Part shown: positions 8,408 to 15,345 of the stretch, in pieces | Layout: the number at the start of each line of letters is the position of its first letter | Position numbering within the stretch: position 1 is the first letter of the stretch | NCBI GenBank assembly: GCA_015075275.1 | Contig: JABTUU010000001.1 | Span: forward strand, 967,216 to 1,031,215 | Reading direction: 5' to 3' | Length of the DNA stretch: 64,000 nt | Source: Anaerolineales bacterium | Lineage (GTDB): Bacteria; Chloroflexota; Anaerolineae; Anaerolineales; Villigracilaceae | Made by a program: the position numbers and the translations under genes | Notes under the pieces: generated by a model | Databases searched by the model: none | Seen by the model: only the letters and a program-made list of their open reading frames with translations | Told to the model about the DNA's origin: nothing

Positions 8408-11305
8408 TCACTCTTCTCCCTTCATCCTTTGCACGAGCATTTCCCACCCTTCCAGCCCCTCGGGCAGACCCAGTTGCGGAGCCAGGTCTGCCAGCGCTTT
8501 CAACGCCTGCGCCAGATTCATCTGCTTCGCAAGGATGTAAGTCGTCACCCACGCGCTGACCGCCTCCTGTATTTGATCGTTCTGCGCATGGATGTGACCC
8601 ATGTTGAATAACGTGGCGCACAGCCCCGCTTTATCGCCGATTTGCTGTTGAATTGCCAGCGATTGTTGGAGGTAGGTCAGCGCGGTCGCGTAATCGCCCT
8701 GCGCATCATAGATTTGCGAAATGTTGTTGAGCGTCGCGCCCTCCCCCGCTTTATCGCCGATTTGCCGACAGATGTCCAGCGATTGTTCAAAATAGGGCAT
8801 CGCTTCTTTAAACATGCCAACATGTACATGCAGTTTCCCTGTCTGCCCAAGCGCTTCGGCTTGCGTTTTTTTATCGGGCGAGTCGCGTATTTCAGGCAGC
8901 CAGCGCGTGAGCAGTTCGGCGTAACGCCCGTCGAGCGTGTATCTGCCGATCAGCGTGCCTAGCGTCAAGCGGTCGGCTTCAGCATGGCGTTTGGCGCGGC
9001 GCAAGGATTCAATTGTCAACGCCAGGTGCGAGTACGTCTTGCGCTCGTGTTTCATGAGCCAGAGCATGTAATCGGCGGCAGCATTGCGCGCGGGCAGGTC
9101 GTCATCGAGCAGGTCGTTATCGCGCAGGTATTCGAATAACGAAGGCTCGATCTGATATTCGAGCGTCTCGTAATCTTTGTTATCGGTTATTTCCAAAAGC
9201 GAGAAGGCGAGCAGGTTTTCGAGCGCCCTTGCTTCGTTTTCCCTCACCCTATCCCTCTCCCTTTGGGAGAGGGGACTCCCTTCCCCTGCGGGGGAAGGGT
9301 TGGGGATGAGGGCAGGTAAGGCAATTAATTTAACGATTCCCTCTTCTGGCACGGGCGATTCGTACACGTGCAGACGGCGTAAAAGAGCAAAGGCATCGGG
9401 GGTGAGGCGATTAAGCGTTTCCTCCAGCGCCATGTTCTGGCGCAGGTCGGCGCGGGTCTGCGCCAGTTTTTCGGCAAAGGCTTGTTCTTCGCGCGGGTTC
9501 ATGGTCAGCGTGGCAGCGGCGAACCATTCCAGCCCGCGCGGGTTGTGTCCGAGCGTTTCGTAGGCTTTGTTCAGGCGTTCGCGATCAATGAGCAGGAGCG
9601 GGTTCATGCTTCCGCGTTCGGTCAGGGTTTGGGCGAGGCGTAAGAAGTCGCCCTTATTCATACTCCCCAGCGGCAAATGCTCGCCGCTCCAATCGGGCAA
9701 GACCCAACGCGAAGTCGCCAGTACGACAAAATTCATTTTGTCGCCGCAAGCCGCCCTCAGCCAGACCTCCGCCAATGGGTCGGTCAACTTGAAGGTCTGA
9801 TCATCCTGAATCGCTTCCAGGTTATCGAACAGCAGGACAACTTTCCCAGCGTATTGCGTGGCGAGCGATTCGAAGAGACGAACGGCTAATTTTTCTGGTT
9901 GATTCTGAAAGCGGATCGCGTCCACGTCATACGACTTAAAAATATCGCCTTTCAACTGCTCCGCCAAAAGCGACTGAAAATCGCGCCAGGGGGTATCCGC
10001 CCGCCACTCAAAGAATTTATATTCCCGCCCTTCCAGATCGCGCGCCAGTTTTCTCGCCAGGGTCGTTTTGCCATGTCCGCCCGCGCCGCTGATGAACAGG
10101 CGGGTCAATCCGCCCGTCAACAGGCGGTGTTTGTATTGGCGCAACTCTTTGCGCCTTCCAATAAAACGCATCGAAGCGCCCGCCTTCATCGCTCCGCGCG
10201 GCTTGGGCGTAAAGGATGACCAGTCTGCGGAGAGATGCGACGGCTCCACAGAGATCAACATCGGCAGGCTCCACTGTCCGTGAAGCCGATCAGTCGTCAT
10301 CGCCGAACTCGTCTCGCGGCGCGATACTCCATCCGCGCTGGCGGTCATGGCAGCGCGCGCCGTTTGAATCGCAACGTCGGCGCGCTCCCCTTCCGCGAGC
10401 GCCTTGCACAGCGCATCGGCAAATTGAATGCCCGCCTCATCCAACACCGATTCGCGCATCCCCATTACGTGCGGAATGCCCATCGCTGAAAGACGGCGGA
10501 CCAATCCATGATTGAGATCGTCCGAGGCGGCTTTTCCGCTTTCGCAGGCGGAGATGACAACAACCTGCACGCCGCTCCCCACTAAAACCTGCGCGAGTCT
10601 TTCTTCGGTCACAGGCTCGCTTTTACCAACTGCGCTTTCGAAGAGGAAGATTCCGAACGGCTCATGCTCGCCGCCAAGTGGTTGCACAAACTTTCCATGA
10701 CCGCTCAGATACAGCACGTGCGGCTCGAAGCGTTTCAACAGGTCAATCAGCGTTTCCAACCGCCCGTCGTCGGGAATCTCCAACTGCGCTCTTCCCTCGG
10801 CAACGAAAGGCAGTAAGGCTTCCTGCACTCGTTCCTGTTCCTTCTCCACGTTCAAGCGCTCGGTCTCGGGGTTCAGGTCATCGGGCAGGGAGGTAAACAG
10901 CAACACTTTCAGCGGGGCTGTGCGCGCCTCGGGTAACTTTGCTGTTGGCGGCTCGATCCGCCGCGAGAAGGCGAAGGATGGGTTTCGGGCAAGGAATCCG
11001 CGCGCGGGATGATATAGCGTTTCCCACGGCAGGTTTTGGACTGTGGGAACACGGCTCTCGATCACGACAGGCAGGATGCTTGCTCCCGCGGCTTTGATCG
11101 CCGCCTCGAATCGTTCCCCCGTATCGGCAGGCAAAGACTGCCATAATGCCGCTCCCATGGCTTGCAATTCCGCTTCGGCGATGGGGCGCTTATCCACATA
11201 ATAATTTGCCAGCCGCGCGCTTGCATGCCGCAAAGCGGGTTGGCGCTCGATACTATCGTCCGCGGGATGAATGATGAAAGGAACGGCGTGAACGAATTTG
11301 GGCAT
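8408..11305 (-). CDS. CHAT protease - STAND NTPase - TPR protein
   Basis: A 965-residue protein started at ATG 11305 (MPKFVHAVPF; GGAG 8 nt upstream). Residues about 80-350 form a CHAT caspase-like peptidase domain with His203 in YLSGHG and Cys254 in VISACESG. Residues about 380-660 form a STAND/NACHT-like P-loop NTPase: Walker A SGAGGHGKTT (about 406-415), Walker B KVVLLFDNLEA (about 488-498), then a winged-helix-like part. The C-terminus (about 800-950) carries TPR units (AMPYFEQSLDICRQIGDKAG; ALTYLQQSLAIQQQIGDKAG). CHAT-STAND-TPR proteins are known conflict and cell-death effectors. It is the last gene of a three-gene operon. An in-frame palindromic insert encodes residues about 667-692. 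Confidence 0.88.
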   Translation of the reverse strand: MPKFVHAVPFIIHPADDSIERQPALRHASARLANYYVDKRPIAEAELQAMGAALWQSLPADTGERFEAAIKAAGASILPVVIESRVPTVQNLPWETLYHPARGFLARNPSFAFSRRIEPPTAKLPEARTAPLKVLLFTSLPDDLNPETERLNVEKEQERVQEALLPFVAEGRAQLEIPDDGRLETLIDLLKRFEPHVLYLSGHGKFVQPLGGEHEPFGIFLFESAVGKSEPVTEERLAQVLVGSGVQVVVISACESGKAASDDLNHGLVRRLSAMGIPHVMGMRESVLDEAGIQFADALCKALAEGERADVAIQTARAAMTASADGVSRRETSSAMTTDRLHGQWSLPMLISVEPSHLSADWSSFTPKPRGAMKAGASMRFIGRRKELRQYKHRLLTGGLTRLFISGAGGHGKTTLARKLARDLEGREYKFFEWRADTPWRDFQSLLAEQLKGDIFKSYDVDAIRFQNQPEKLAVRLFESLATQYAGKVVLLFDNLEAIQDDQTFKLTDPLAEVWLRAACGDKMNFVVLATSRWVLPDWSGEHLPLGSMNKGDFLRLAQTLTERGSMNPLLLIDRERLNKAYETLGHNPRGLEWFAAATLTMNPREEQAFAEKLAQTRADLRQNMALEETLNRLTPDAFALLRRLHVYESPVPEEGIVKLIALPALIPNPSPAGEGSPLSQRERDRVRENEARALENLLAFSLLEITDNKDYETLEYQIEPSLFEYLRDNDLLDDDLPARNAAADYMLWLMKHERKTYSHLALTIESLRRAKRHAEADRLTLGTLIGRYTLDGRYAELLTRWLPEIRDSPDKKTQAEALGQTGKLHVHVGMFKEAMPYFEQSLDICRQIGDKAGEGATLNNISQIYDAQGDYATALTYLQQSLAIQQQIGDKAGLCATLFNMGHIHAQNDQIQEAVSAWVTTYILAKQMNLAQALKALADLAPQLGLPEGLEGWEMLVQRMKGEE
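9241..9312. repeat. Palindromic element inserted in frame in the CHAT gene
   Basis: A 72-bp unit with inner hairpins CCTCTCCC/GGGAGAGG and CCCTTCCCC/GGGGAAGGG and related CCCTCACCC/GATGAGGG ends. On the CHAT strand it reads IPNPSPAGEG then SPLSQRERDRVRE, a low-complexity insert unlike the flanking STAND/winged-helix sequence. It keeps the frame open. Confidence 0.75.
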
Positions 11306-11316
11306 GGAAGTCTCCG

Positions 11317-11568
11317 CTAGGGGTTGCGCAGTTCGGCTTGAATCACATCGGGAAAGATATATTCCCACTCGGACGATTCGGCGTCGTTTCCTTCGCCGCG
11401 CACAATTGGCTTTTTCCTCTTCTTCAAAGGTTCAAGTTTCAGAACCAATTCCGTGCCGCAGAACGGGCAGGTGAAAAGCAATTCCTGTTCTTCGGTGATT
11501 TCCTGTTGGAAGGAGAATTTCCTTTGGCAATCTTTGTTACCGCACAGAAAGGTCAGTCTTTTTTTCAT
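11317..11568 (-). CDS. Small zinc-ribbon protein of the CHAT operon
   Basis: An 83-residue protein beginning MKKRLTFLCGNKDCQRKFSF. Four cysteines in two knuckles (CGNKDC and CPFC) form a zinc ribbon of the kind that binds proteins or nucleic acids. The rest is charged (LEPLKKRKKPIVRGEG) with an acidic tail. It ends 11 nt before the CHAT start and begins 4 nt after the stop of the membrane protein, so the three genes are one transcription unit. A regulatory or adaptor role for the CHAT protein is inferred from position only. Confidence 0.7.
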   Translation of the reverse strand: MKKRLTFLCGNKDCQRKFSFQQEITEEQELLFTCPFCGTELVLKLEPLKKRKKPIVRGEGNDAESSEWEYIFPDVIQAELRNP

Positions 11569-11572
11569 GGCA

Positions 11573-12019
11573 TTATCCCAGTGTCAGCGTGGCGCAAAAG
11601 ATGCCCGCAAAAAATAGAATGCTCGAAGCGACCGCCAGCCGCCGTTTGTAGAGGGCGCTTTGCTCAAAGTAATCTTCTATCCCCAAACCTTCGGAAAACT
11701 TTTTCGGGTCTTGTTTCATGACCGTATCGTCAACTGTCCATTTTTTGGGGGTCAACGCCATCAGCGTCAGAATCAGCGCCGCCAGCCAGAACACAAACGC
11801 CCAATTGAGCGCGGCATTGATCGGCAGGGTGGCATCCTCGCCGCGCGTCAATTTCAACACGGTGGCGAACAAACCTGGGATCGCGAGTTCGAGCGTGAGC
11901 AGACGTTCGCTTAATTTATCCATCAAGTCGCTCTGCGCGGCGATATTTTCGTAAAACTTCTTGCGCAAGAGATTCTGGTTTTCGCTTACTGGTATGGTCG
12001 GAATTGCCTTGCCTGCCAT
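11573..12019 (-). CDS. Two-TM membrane protein of the CHAT operon
   Basis: A 148-residue protein (MAGKAIPTIPVSENQNLLRK) started at 12019 with GAGG about 6 nt upstream; an in-frame extension to 12073 lacks a ribosome site. An N-terminal helical segment (ENIAAQSDLMDKLSERLLTL) is followed by two hydrophobic helices, ALNWAFVFWLAALILTLMAL and a C-terminal one (RLAVASSILFFAGIFCATL), joined by a polar loop. First gene of the CHAT operon. Small membrane partners are common in CHAT/STAND conflict systems, so it may be the membrane-acting effector or anchor; no family is recognised. Confidence 0.7.
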   Translation of the reverse strand: MAGKAIPTIPVSENQNLLRKKFYENIAAQSDLMDKLSERLLTLELAIPGLFATVLKLTRGEDATLPINAALNWAFVFWLAALILTLMALTPKKWTVDDTVMKQDPKKFSEGLGIEDYFEQSALYKRRLAVASSILFFAGIFCATLTLG

Positions 12020-12056
12020 GGATACCTCGCTTCCCTGTTGTGGTGAGAGTGTATCA

Positions 12057-12062
12057 ATTATA
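12057..12062 (-). promoter_or_regulatory. -10 element for the CHAT operon
   Basis: TATAAT on the minus strand, 38 nt before the ATG at 12019. No convincing -35. Three near-perfect AATTCTCC direct repeats lie immediately upstream (12071-12094) where an activator could bind, and the 14-bp palindrome GTGGTCTCGACCAC lies at about 12104-12117. Confidence 0.4.
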
Positions 12063-12070
12063 CAACCATC

Positions 12071-12117
12071 CAATTCTCCAATTCTCTAATTCTCCCAAAA
12101 GGCGTGGTCTCGACCAC
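12071..12117. repeat. Triplicated AATTCTCC repeats and a 14-bp palindrome
   Basis: In the 310-bp gap between the divergent CHAT operon and SET gene: three direct AATTCTC(C/T) units about 9 bp apart, then GTGGTCTCGACCAC. The position suggests regulatory sites, but the units may also be dispersed repeats. Confidence 0.4.
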
Positions 12118-12238
12118 CGTTTAATTCGTCTTGCCAAATTAGAATATCCGTCAACCTCGAAGCGCCGAACGCCAAACGGCTGGCGAGACTCGCGCCGTAT
12201 TCGTTACCTTAAAATATATACGATTACGACGGCGGCTC

Positions 12239-12266
12239 TTGCAATTAATTCCATTAAGACTATACT
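12239..12266 (+). promoter_or_regulatory. Promoter of the SET-domain gene
   Basis: TTGCAA (12239-12244), 16 nt, TATACT (12261-12266), about 65 nt before the chosen start. An AAGGAG follows at about 12315. Confidence 0.5.
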
Positions 12267-12329
12267 ACGACAATATTTCATCCAACAAGTCGGCGGCATT
12301 TTTATATGCCGCACAAGGAGCTATACAAC

Positions 12330-12815
12330 ATGACCGTAACCACTGCGACCGCCTTAACGATCAAGACCGAAAATAAATTCAGGACGCTGGTATCGCGTCG
12401 CGCCTATCTCGCCGGCGAAACGCTCTGCGCGATCCCCAGCGAGAACGTGACCGGCAAACCGAATCGCTTCACGGTGCAGATCGCGCGCAACCTGCACACG
12501 CACGTTGGCAAGCTCGCCGCGCTCAACCACTCGTGCGACCCAAACGTCATCCTCGATACCGACGATATGCGGATGATCGCGCGCCGCGACATCGCCAAAG
12601 GCGAAGAACTCTCGTTCTTCTACCCTTCCACTGAATGGGAAATGGACGCGCCTTTCATCTGCCTGTGCGGCTCGGCGAACTGCATCCACGTCGTCGCCGG
12701 CGCGCGCTTCCTGCCGCTCTCCACGCTGGAGCGTCACTACCTCAACCCGCATATCCGCGACTTGATGATCGAACTGCTGAACGACACCAGGAAAAATCTA
12801 CCCGCCGCGCAATAG
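12330..12815 (+). CDS. SET-domain methyltransferase-like protein
   Basis: A 161-residue protein started at ATG 12330 (MTVTTATALT), with AAGGAG 9 nt upstream. SET hallmarks are in order: LAALNHSCDPNVIL (the NHS-C motif of the SAM/pseudoknot site), IAKGEELSFFYPSTEW (the ELxxxY motif) and a short post-SET cysteine cluster CLCGSANC that can bind zinc. SET proteins are protein-lysine methyltransferases; in bacteria they are uncommon and their targets mostly unknown. It stands alone, convergent with the microcompartment operon and divergent from the CHAT operon, with its own promoter and terminator. Confidence 0.8.
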   Translation: MTVTTATALTIKTENKFRTLVSRRAYLAGETLCAIPSENVTGKPNRFTVQIARNLHTHVGKLAALNHSCDPNVILDTDDMRMIARRDIAKGEELSFFYPSTEWEMDAPFICLCGSANCIHVVAGARFLPLSTLERHYLNPHIRDLMIELLNDTRKNLPAAQ

Positions 12816-12830
12816 CCAACATTAAGCGAA

Positions 12831-12854
12831 AACGCCCGCCGAAAAGCGGGCGTT
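12831..12854. terminator. Terminator between SET gene and BMC-T gene
   Basis: AACGCCCGC / GCGGGCGTT stem with loop CGAAAA, flanked by A- and T-rich sequence. Serves the SET gene and possibly the convergent microcompartment operon. Confidence 0.75.
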
Positions 12855-12887
12855 TATCTACTCATCTATTATTTCGCCACTCATCCC

Positions 12888-13523
12888 CTATCTCTTTTCC
12901 GCCCTACCTTCTAATCCTTCCAACGCCTTTACCGCCGAATTGCGCGCCGCGACGATCTCCGCTTCGGAGCCGGAAAGCCACATGCGCCCAAAGCGCCCCA
13001 CAGAGGAAACGTGCAGCAATTTAATATTCGCGCCTTTTTCCGCTTCGTTGCAAGCATAGTTGATATAAGCGGCGGGCGCACATTCCAGCACCAGCATAGT
13101 CTCGCCGGGCACCAGCATCGAGCCGCGCCGGAAGCGATTCAGCAATTGCGCCTGATACGGGTCCACGTTCGTAATGATCTGCGCGGAAGCGATATACGGC
13201 TTGATGCGCTCTTCGGGCTTGAGATTTAACCGATCCAAGACAATGCGCCCCGCCTCTAACACCTCCGCTTGCGCGCGCGAATGGACCTCGAACATGCCGA
13301 ATTCGCGCTCGACCAGTTGCGCGCCCGGCTTCGCTTCCGTAGATTTAACGGCGATATCCACCAGCCGAAAGACCTCGTTGCCCGGCGCCACTTCCACATA
13401 CAGCGACGCCATGCCTTCGGTCGGCAGGTCGCCCTGCGTAATCGTTCCGACAAACGCCGCGTACTGCGGCTGCATACGGTCGAGATAGGAATATACGCGT
13501 AATGAAAATTGATCGGTTGTCAT
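12888..13523 (-). CDS. BMC-T tandem-domain microcompartment shell protein
   Basis: A 211-residue protein started at ATG 13523 (AAGGAG 4-5 nt upstream). The second half is a clear bacterial microcompartment domain (PGETMLVLECAPAAYINYAC; SSVGRFGRMWLSGSEAEI), and the first half looks like a diverged copy (FVGTITQGDLPTEGMASLYV), so the protein is a BMC-T that would form pseudohexameric trimers in the shell. These trimers often have a gated central pore for larger metabolites. Last gene of the microcompartment operon, downstream of the EutJ-like gene. The subtype (PduB, EutL, PduT) is not resolved. Confidence 0.8.
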   Translation of the reverse strand: MTTDQFSLRVYSYLDRMQPQYAAFVGTITQGDLPTEGMASLYVEVAPGNEVFRLVDIAVKSTEAKPGAQLVEREFGMFEVHSRAQAEVLEAGRIVLDRLNLKPEERIKPYIASAQIITNVDPYQAQLLNRFRRGSMLVPGETMLVLECAPAAYINYACNEAEKGANIKLLHVSSVGRFGRMWLSGSEAEIVAARNSAVKALEGLEGRAEKR

Positions 13524-13566
13524 AATTCTCCTTGCTTTTCTACTTTCCACTATCGGAGCGTTCAGC

Positions 13567-14403
13567 TTACTCGACCGGCATAACGCTTCGATGATTCATC
13601 GCGATTCCAAGCGGCGTCACGAATAATGGTCTACTCGGCAGAATCGTTTCGATGCCTGTCATTTCCTGAATGACTTCACCCATGCCGGGGAAGGCGCACG
13701 CGCCGCCGACAAGGTAAATTCTTTCCACATTCCAGCCTGCGATATGGCGCTCAACGATTGTCGCGACTTTCTCCATCACCGGGCGCACCACCGGGAACAA
13801 GCGCGCCTGCTCGTCCGGATTTGTTTTCAGCGCTTCGGCTTCCTCAAACGTCAATCCGCTTGCGCCGGCGATCACCAGCGAGAAATGCGTCCCGCCGGTC
13901 GCCTCGTCGGCGGTGTAGATCGCTTCTCCAGCGCGGAAGACAGCGACTCCGGTCGTGCCGCCGCCCACGTCCACGATCGCGCCGTCGCGAATCTGCAAGG
14001 CGTTATTCGCCGCGCTTGGCTCGTCAATCAAACTTATGCAATCTAACTCCGCGCCGCGCAATACGTTCGCCGTCGCGCGGCGTTCGGCTTGCGGTACGCC
14101 CGGCGGGTACGCCGTCGAAGCGGAAGTCAGCGCAAACCCCAAGGTTCGTTCGATGCGTTCCTTCATCCCGCGCAACAAATCCACCGCGCCGATGTAATCC
14201 ACCACGAGCCCGTCGCGGGTGACTTGCGCGAATTGATATTCGCCCACGAGCGGTTGATAGTTTTCGTCGAGGACCAACAGCGTCGTATACGCCGTTCCCA
14301 AGTCCACGCCCACATGTACAGCGCCGCGATACTGCAGATCACTCGCGCCGCCGTTCATCGCACGTTCGGTCCGCTCAAGCAGATCCGTCAAATTCGGATT
14401 CAT
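13567..14403 (-). CDS. eutJ: EutJ-like actin/Hsp70-fold chaperone of microcompartment locus
   Basis: A 278-residue protein started at ATG 14403, overlapping the EutQ-like stop by 4 nt. It has the ASKHA nucleotide-binding pattern: phosphate 1 (VHVGVDLGTAYTTLLVLD), phosphate 2 (DGAIVDVGGGTTGVAVF) and adenosine motif (IYLVGGACAFPGMGEVI), with ISLIDEPSAANNAL between. This matches EutJ/PduG-reactivase-type proteins found in ethanolamine and other microcompartment operons, thought to act as chaperones or enzyme reactivators. Its client is not in the window, because no B12-dependent or glycyl-radical signature enzyme is encoded nearby. Confidence 0.82.
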   Translation of the reverse strand: MNPNLTDLLERTERAMNGGASDLQYRGAVHVGVDLGTAYTTLLVLDENYQPLVGEYQFAQVTRDGLVVDYIGAVDLLRGMKERIERTLGFALTSASTAYPPGVPQAERRATANVLRGAELDCISLIDEPSAANNALQIRDGAIVDVGGGTTGVAVFRAGEAIYTADEATGGTHFSLVIAGASGLTFEEAEALKTNPDEQARLFPVVRPVMEKVATIVERHIAGWNVERIYLVGGACAFPGMGEVIQEMTGIETILPSRPLFVTPLGIAMNHRSVMPVE

Positions 14404-14915
14404 CGGTTGAGCGTTACACGCACGAAGCGCGTCCAGTTTGGCGTTTCGAACGCGGCAGTTGCGCCGGCGGAGATATAAATTACGTCGCCGCTCTTTCCGT
14501 GCGCCCATTCGTTGCCGCAAGTCACGATTAATTCGCCTTCCAGCACGATCGCGGCTTCATCGCGCTGCACTATCCGTTGCGCCGCGCCTTTATCCAACGA
14601 CATGTAACTCACACTCAACGCCGAATTGGGTCGCGCCGCGAACGCTTCCTTACGCCAAACGTTCGTACCGGGCGTAGTTTCGTCGTCGGTGAACGGCTCC
14701 ATAGCCGCGTCTGCCAGCCTGGCAATGCACACCGCCGCGCGCTCGCTCCTCGACGAGACAGTCGATTCAGTTCCCTGAACGAATCGTACGCCCAAAGCGG
14801 ATGCAACGTCTTGCGCTTCCTGCGTGACGACATCGCCCGGCGCGATCGTCAGCGAATCGGCGCATTGTTGCGCAAGGCGGCGGATATCGTCCGCAGTGAA
14901 GAATTGGCGCGGCAT
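14400..14915 (-). CDS. EutQ-like cupin protein
   Basis: A 171-residue protein (MPRQFFTADDIRRLAQQ). The N-terminal ~60 residues resemble the helical part found in EutQ-type and related microcompartment proteins, and the C-terminal half is a cupin barrel (IVLEGELIVTCGNEWAHGKS, then GDVIYISAGATAAFETP). EutQ is linked to acetate kinase activity or to shell assembly in enteric bacteria; which applies here is open. No good ribosome site is seen. It lies 80 nt downstream of BMC-H and overlaps the EutJ start. Confidence 0.72.
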   Translation of the reverse strand: MPRQFFTADDIRRLAQQCADSLTIAPGDVVTQEAQDVASALGVRFVQGTESTVSSRSERAAVCIARLADAAMEPFTDDETTPGTNVWRKEAFAARPNSALSVSYMSLDKGAAQRIVQRDEAAIVLEGELIVTCGNEWAHGKSGDVIYISAGATAAFETPNWTRFVRVTLNR

Positions 14916-14995
14916 GAGGAAACGCTTTTCATCGCAAAGCGCGTAAAAGAATCAAAAGGGAGTTTTACGCTCTCGGCGATCTTCTGTCGCGCGGC

Positions 14996-15319
14996 TTACT
15001 TCTCTTTTCCTCGTCCGCCGACCGAGCCTTTGCTGTTCTGCGGCAGGATCATTTCCACGTCGCTGTGCGGGCGCGGGATGACGTGCACCGAAGTTAGCTC
15101 GCCGACGCGTTTAGCGGCTGCGGCTCCGGCGTCGGTCGCAGCCTTGACCGCGCCCACGTCGCCGCGCACCATCACGGTTACATATCCGCCGCCGACATAC
15201 TCGCTGCCGATCAGCGTGACATTGGCGGCTTTCACCATCGCGTCGGCGGCTTCGATCGCGCCGACCAGTCCTTTGGTTTCCACCATTCCTAAGGCGATCA
15301 TTGAAACATCTACAGGCAT
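14996..15319 (-). CDS. BMC-H hexameric microcompartment shell protein (PduA/EutM type)
   Basis: A 107-residue single-domain shell protein: [40 protein letters not shown] and [15 protein letters not shown] are the typical strands, pore loop region and C-terminal HVIPRPH motif of the PduA/EutM/CcmK family. Hexamers of this protein tile the shell facets. A short charged tail follows the domain. AAGGAG lies 9 nt upstream of the start. It is flanked by the aldehyde dehydrogenase (upstream, 26 nt) and the EutQ-like gene. Confidence 0.95.
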   Translation of the reverse strand: MPVDVSMIALGMVETKGLVGAIEAADAMVKAANVTLIGSEYVGGGYVTVMVRGDVGAVKAATDAGAAAAKRVGELTSVHVIPRPHSDVEMILPQNSKGSVGGRGKEK

Positions 15320-15345
15320 AATTTACTTCTCCTTGTAAAATAAAT

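Noticed and set aside
14941..14970. GCGTAAAA/TTTTACGC hairpin between BMC-H and the EutQ-like gene as a terminator
   Set aside because: 8-bp AT-rich stem with a 14-nt loop and no T run; more likely incidental.
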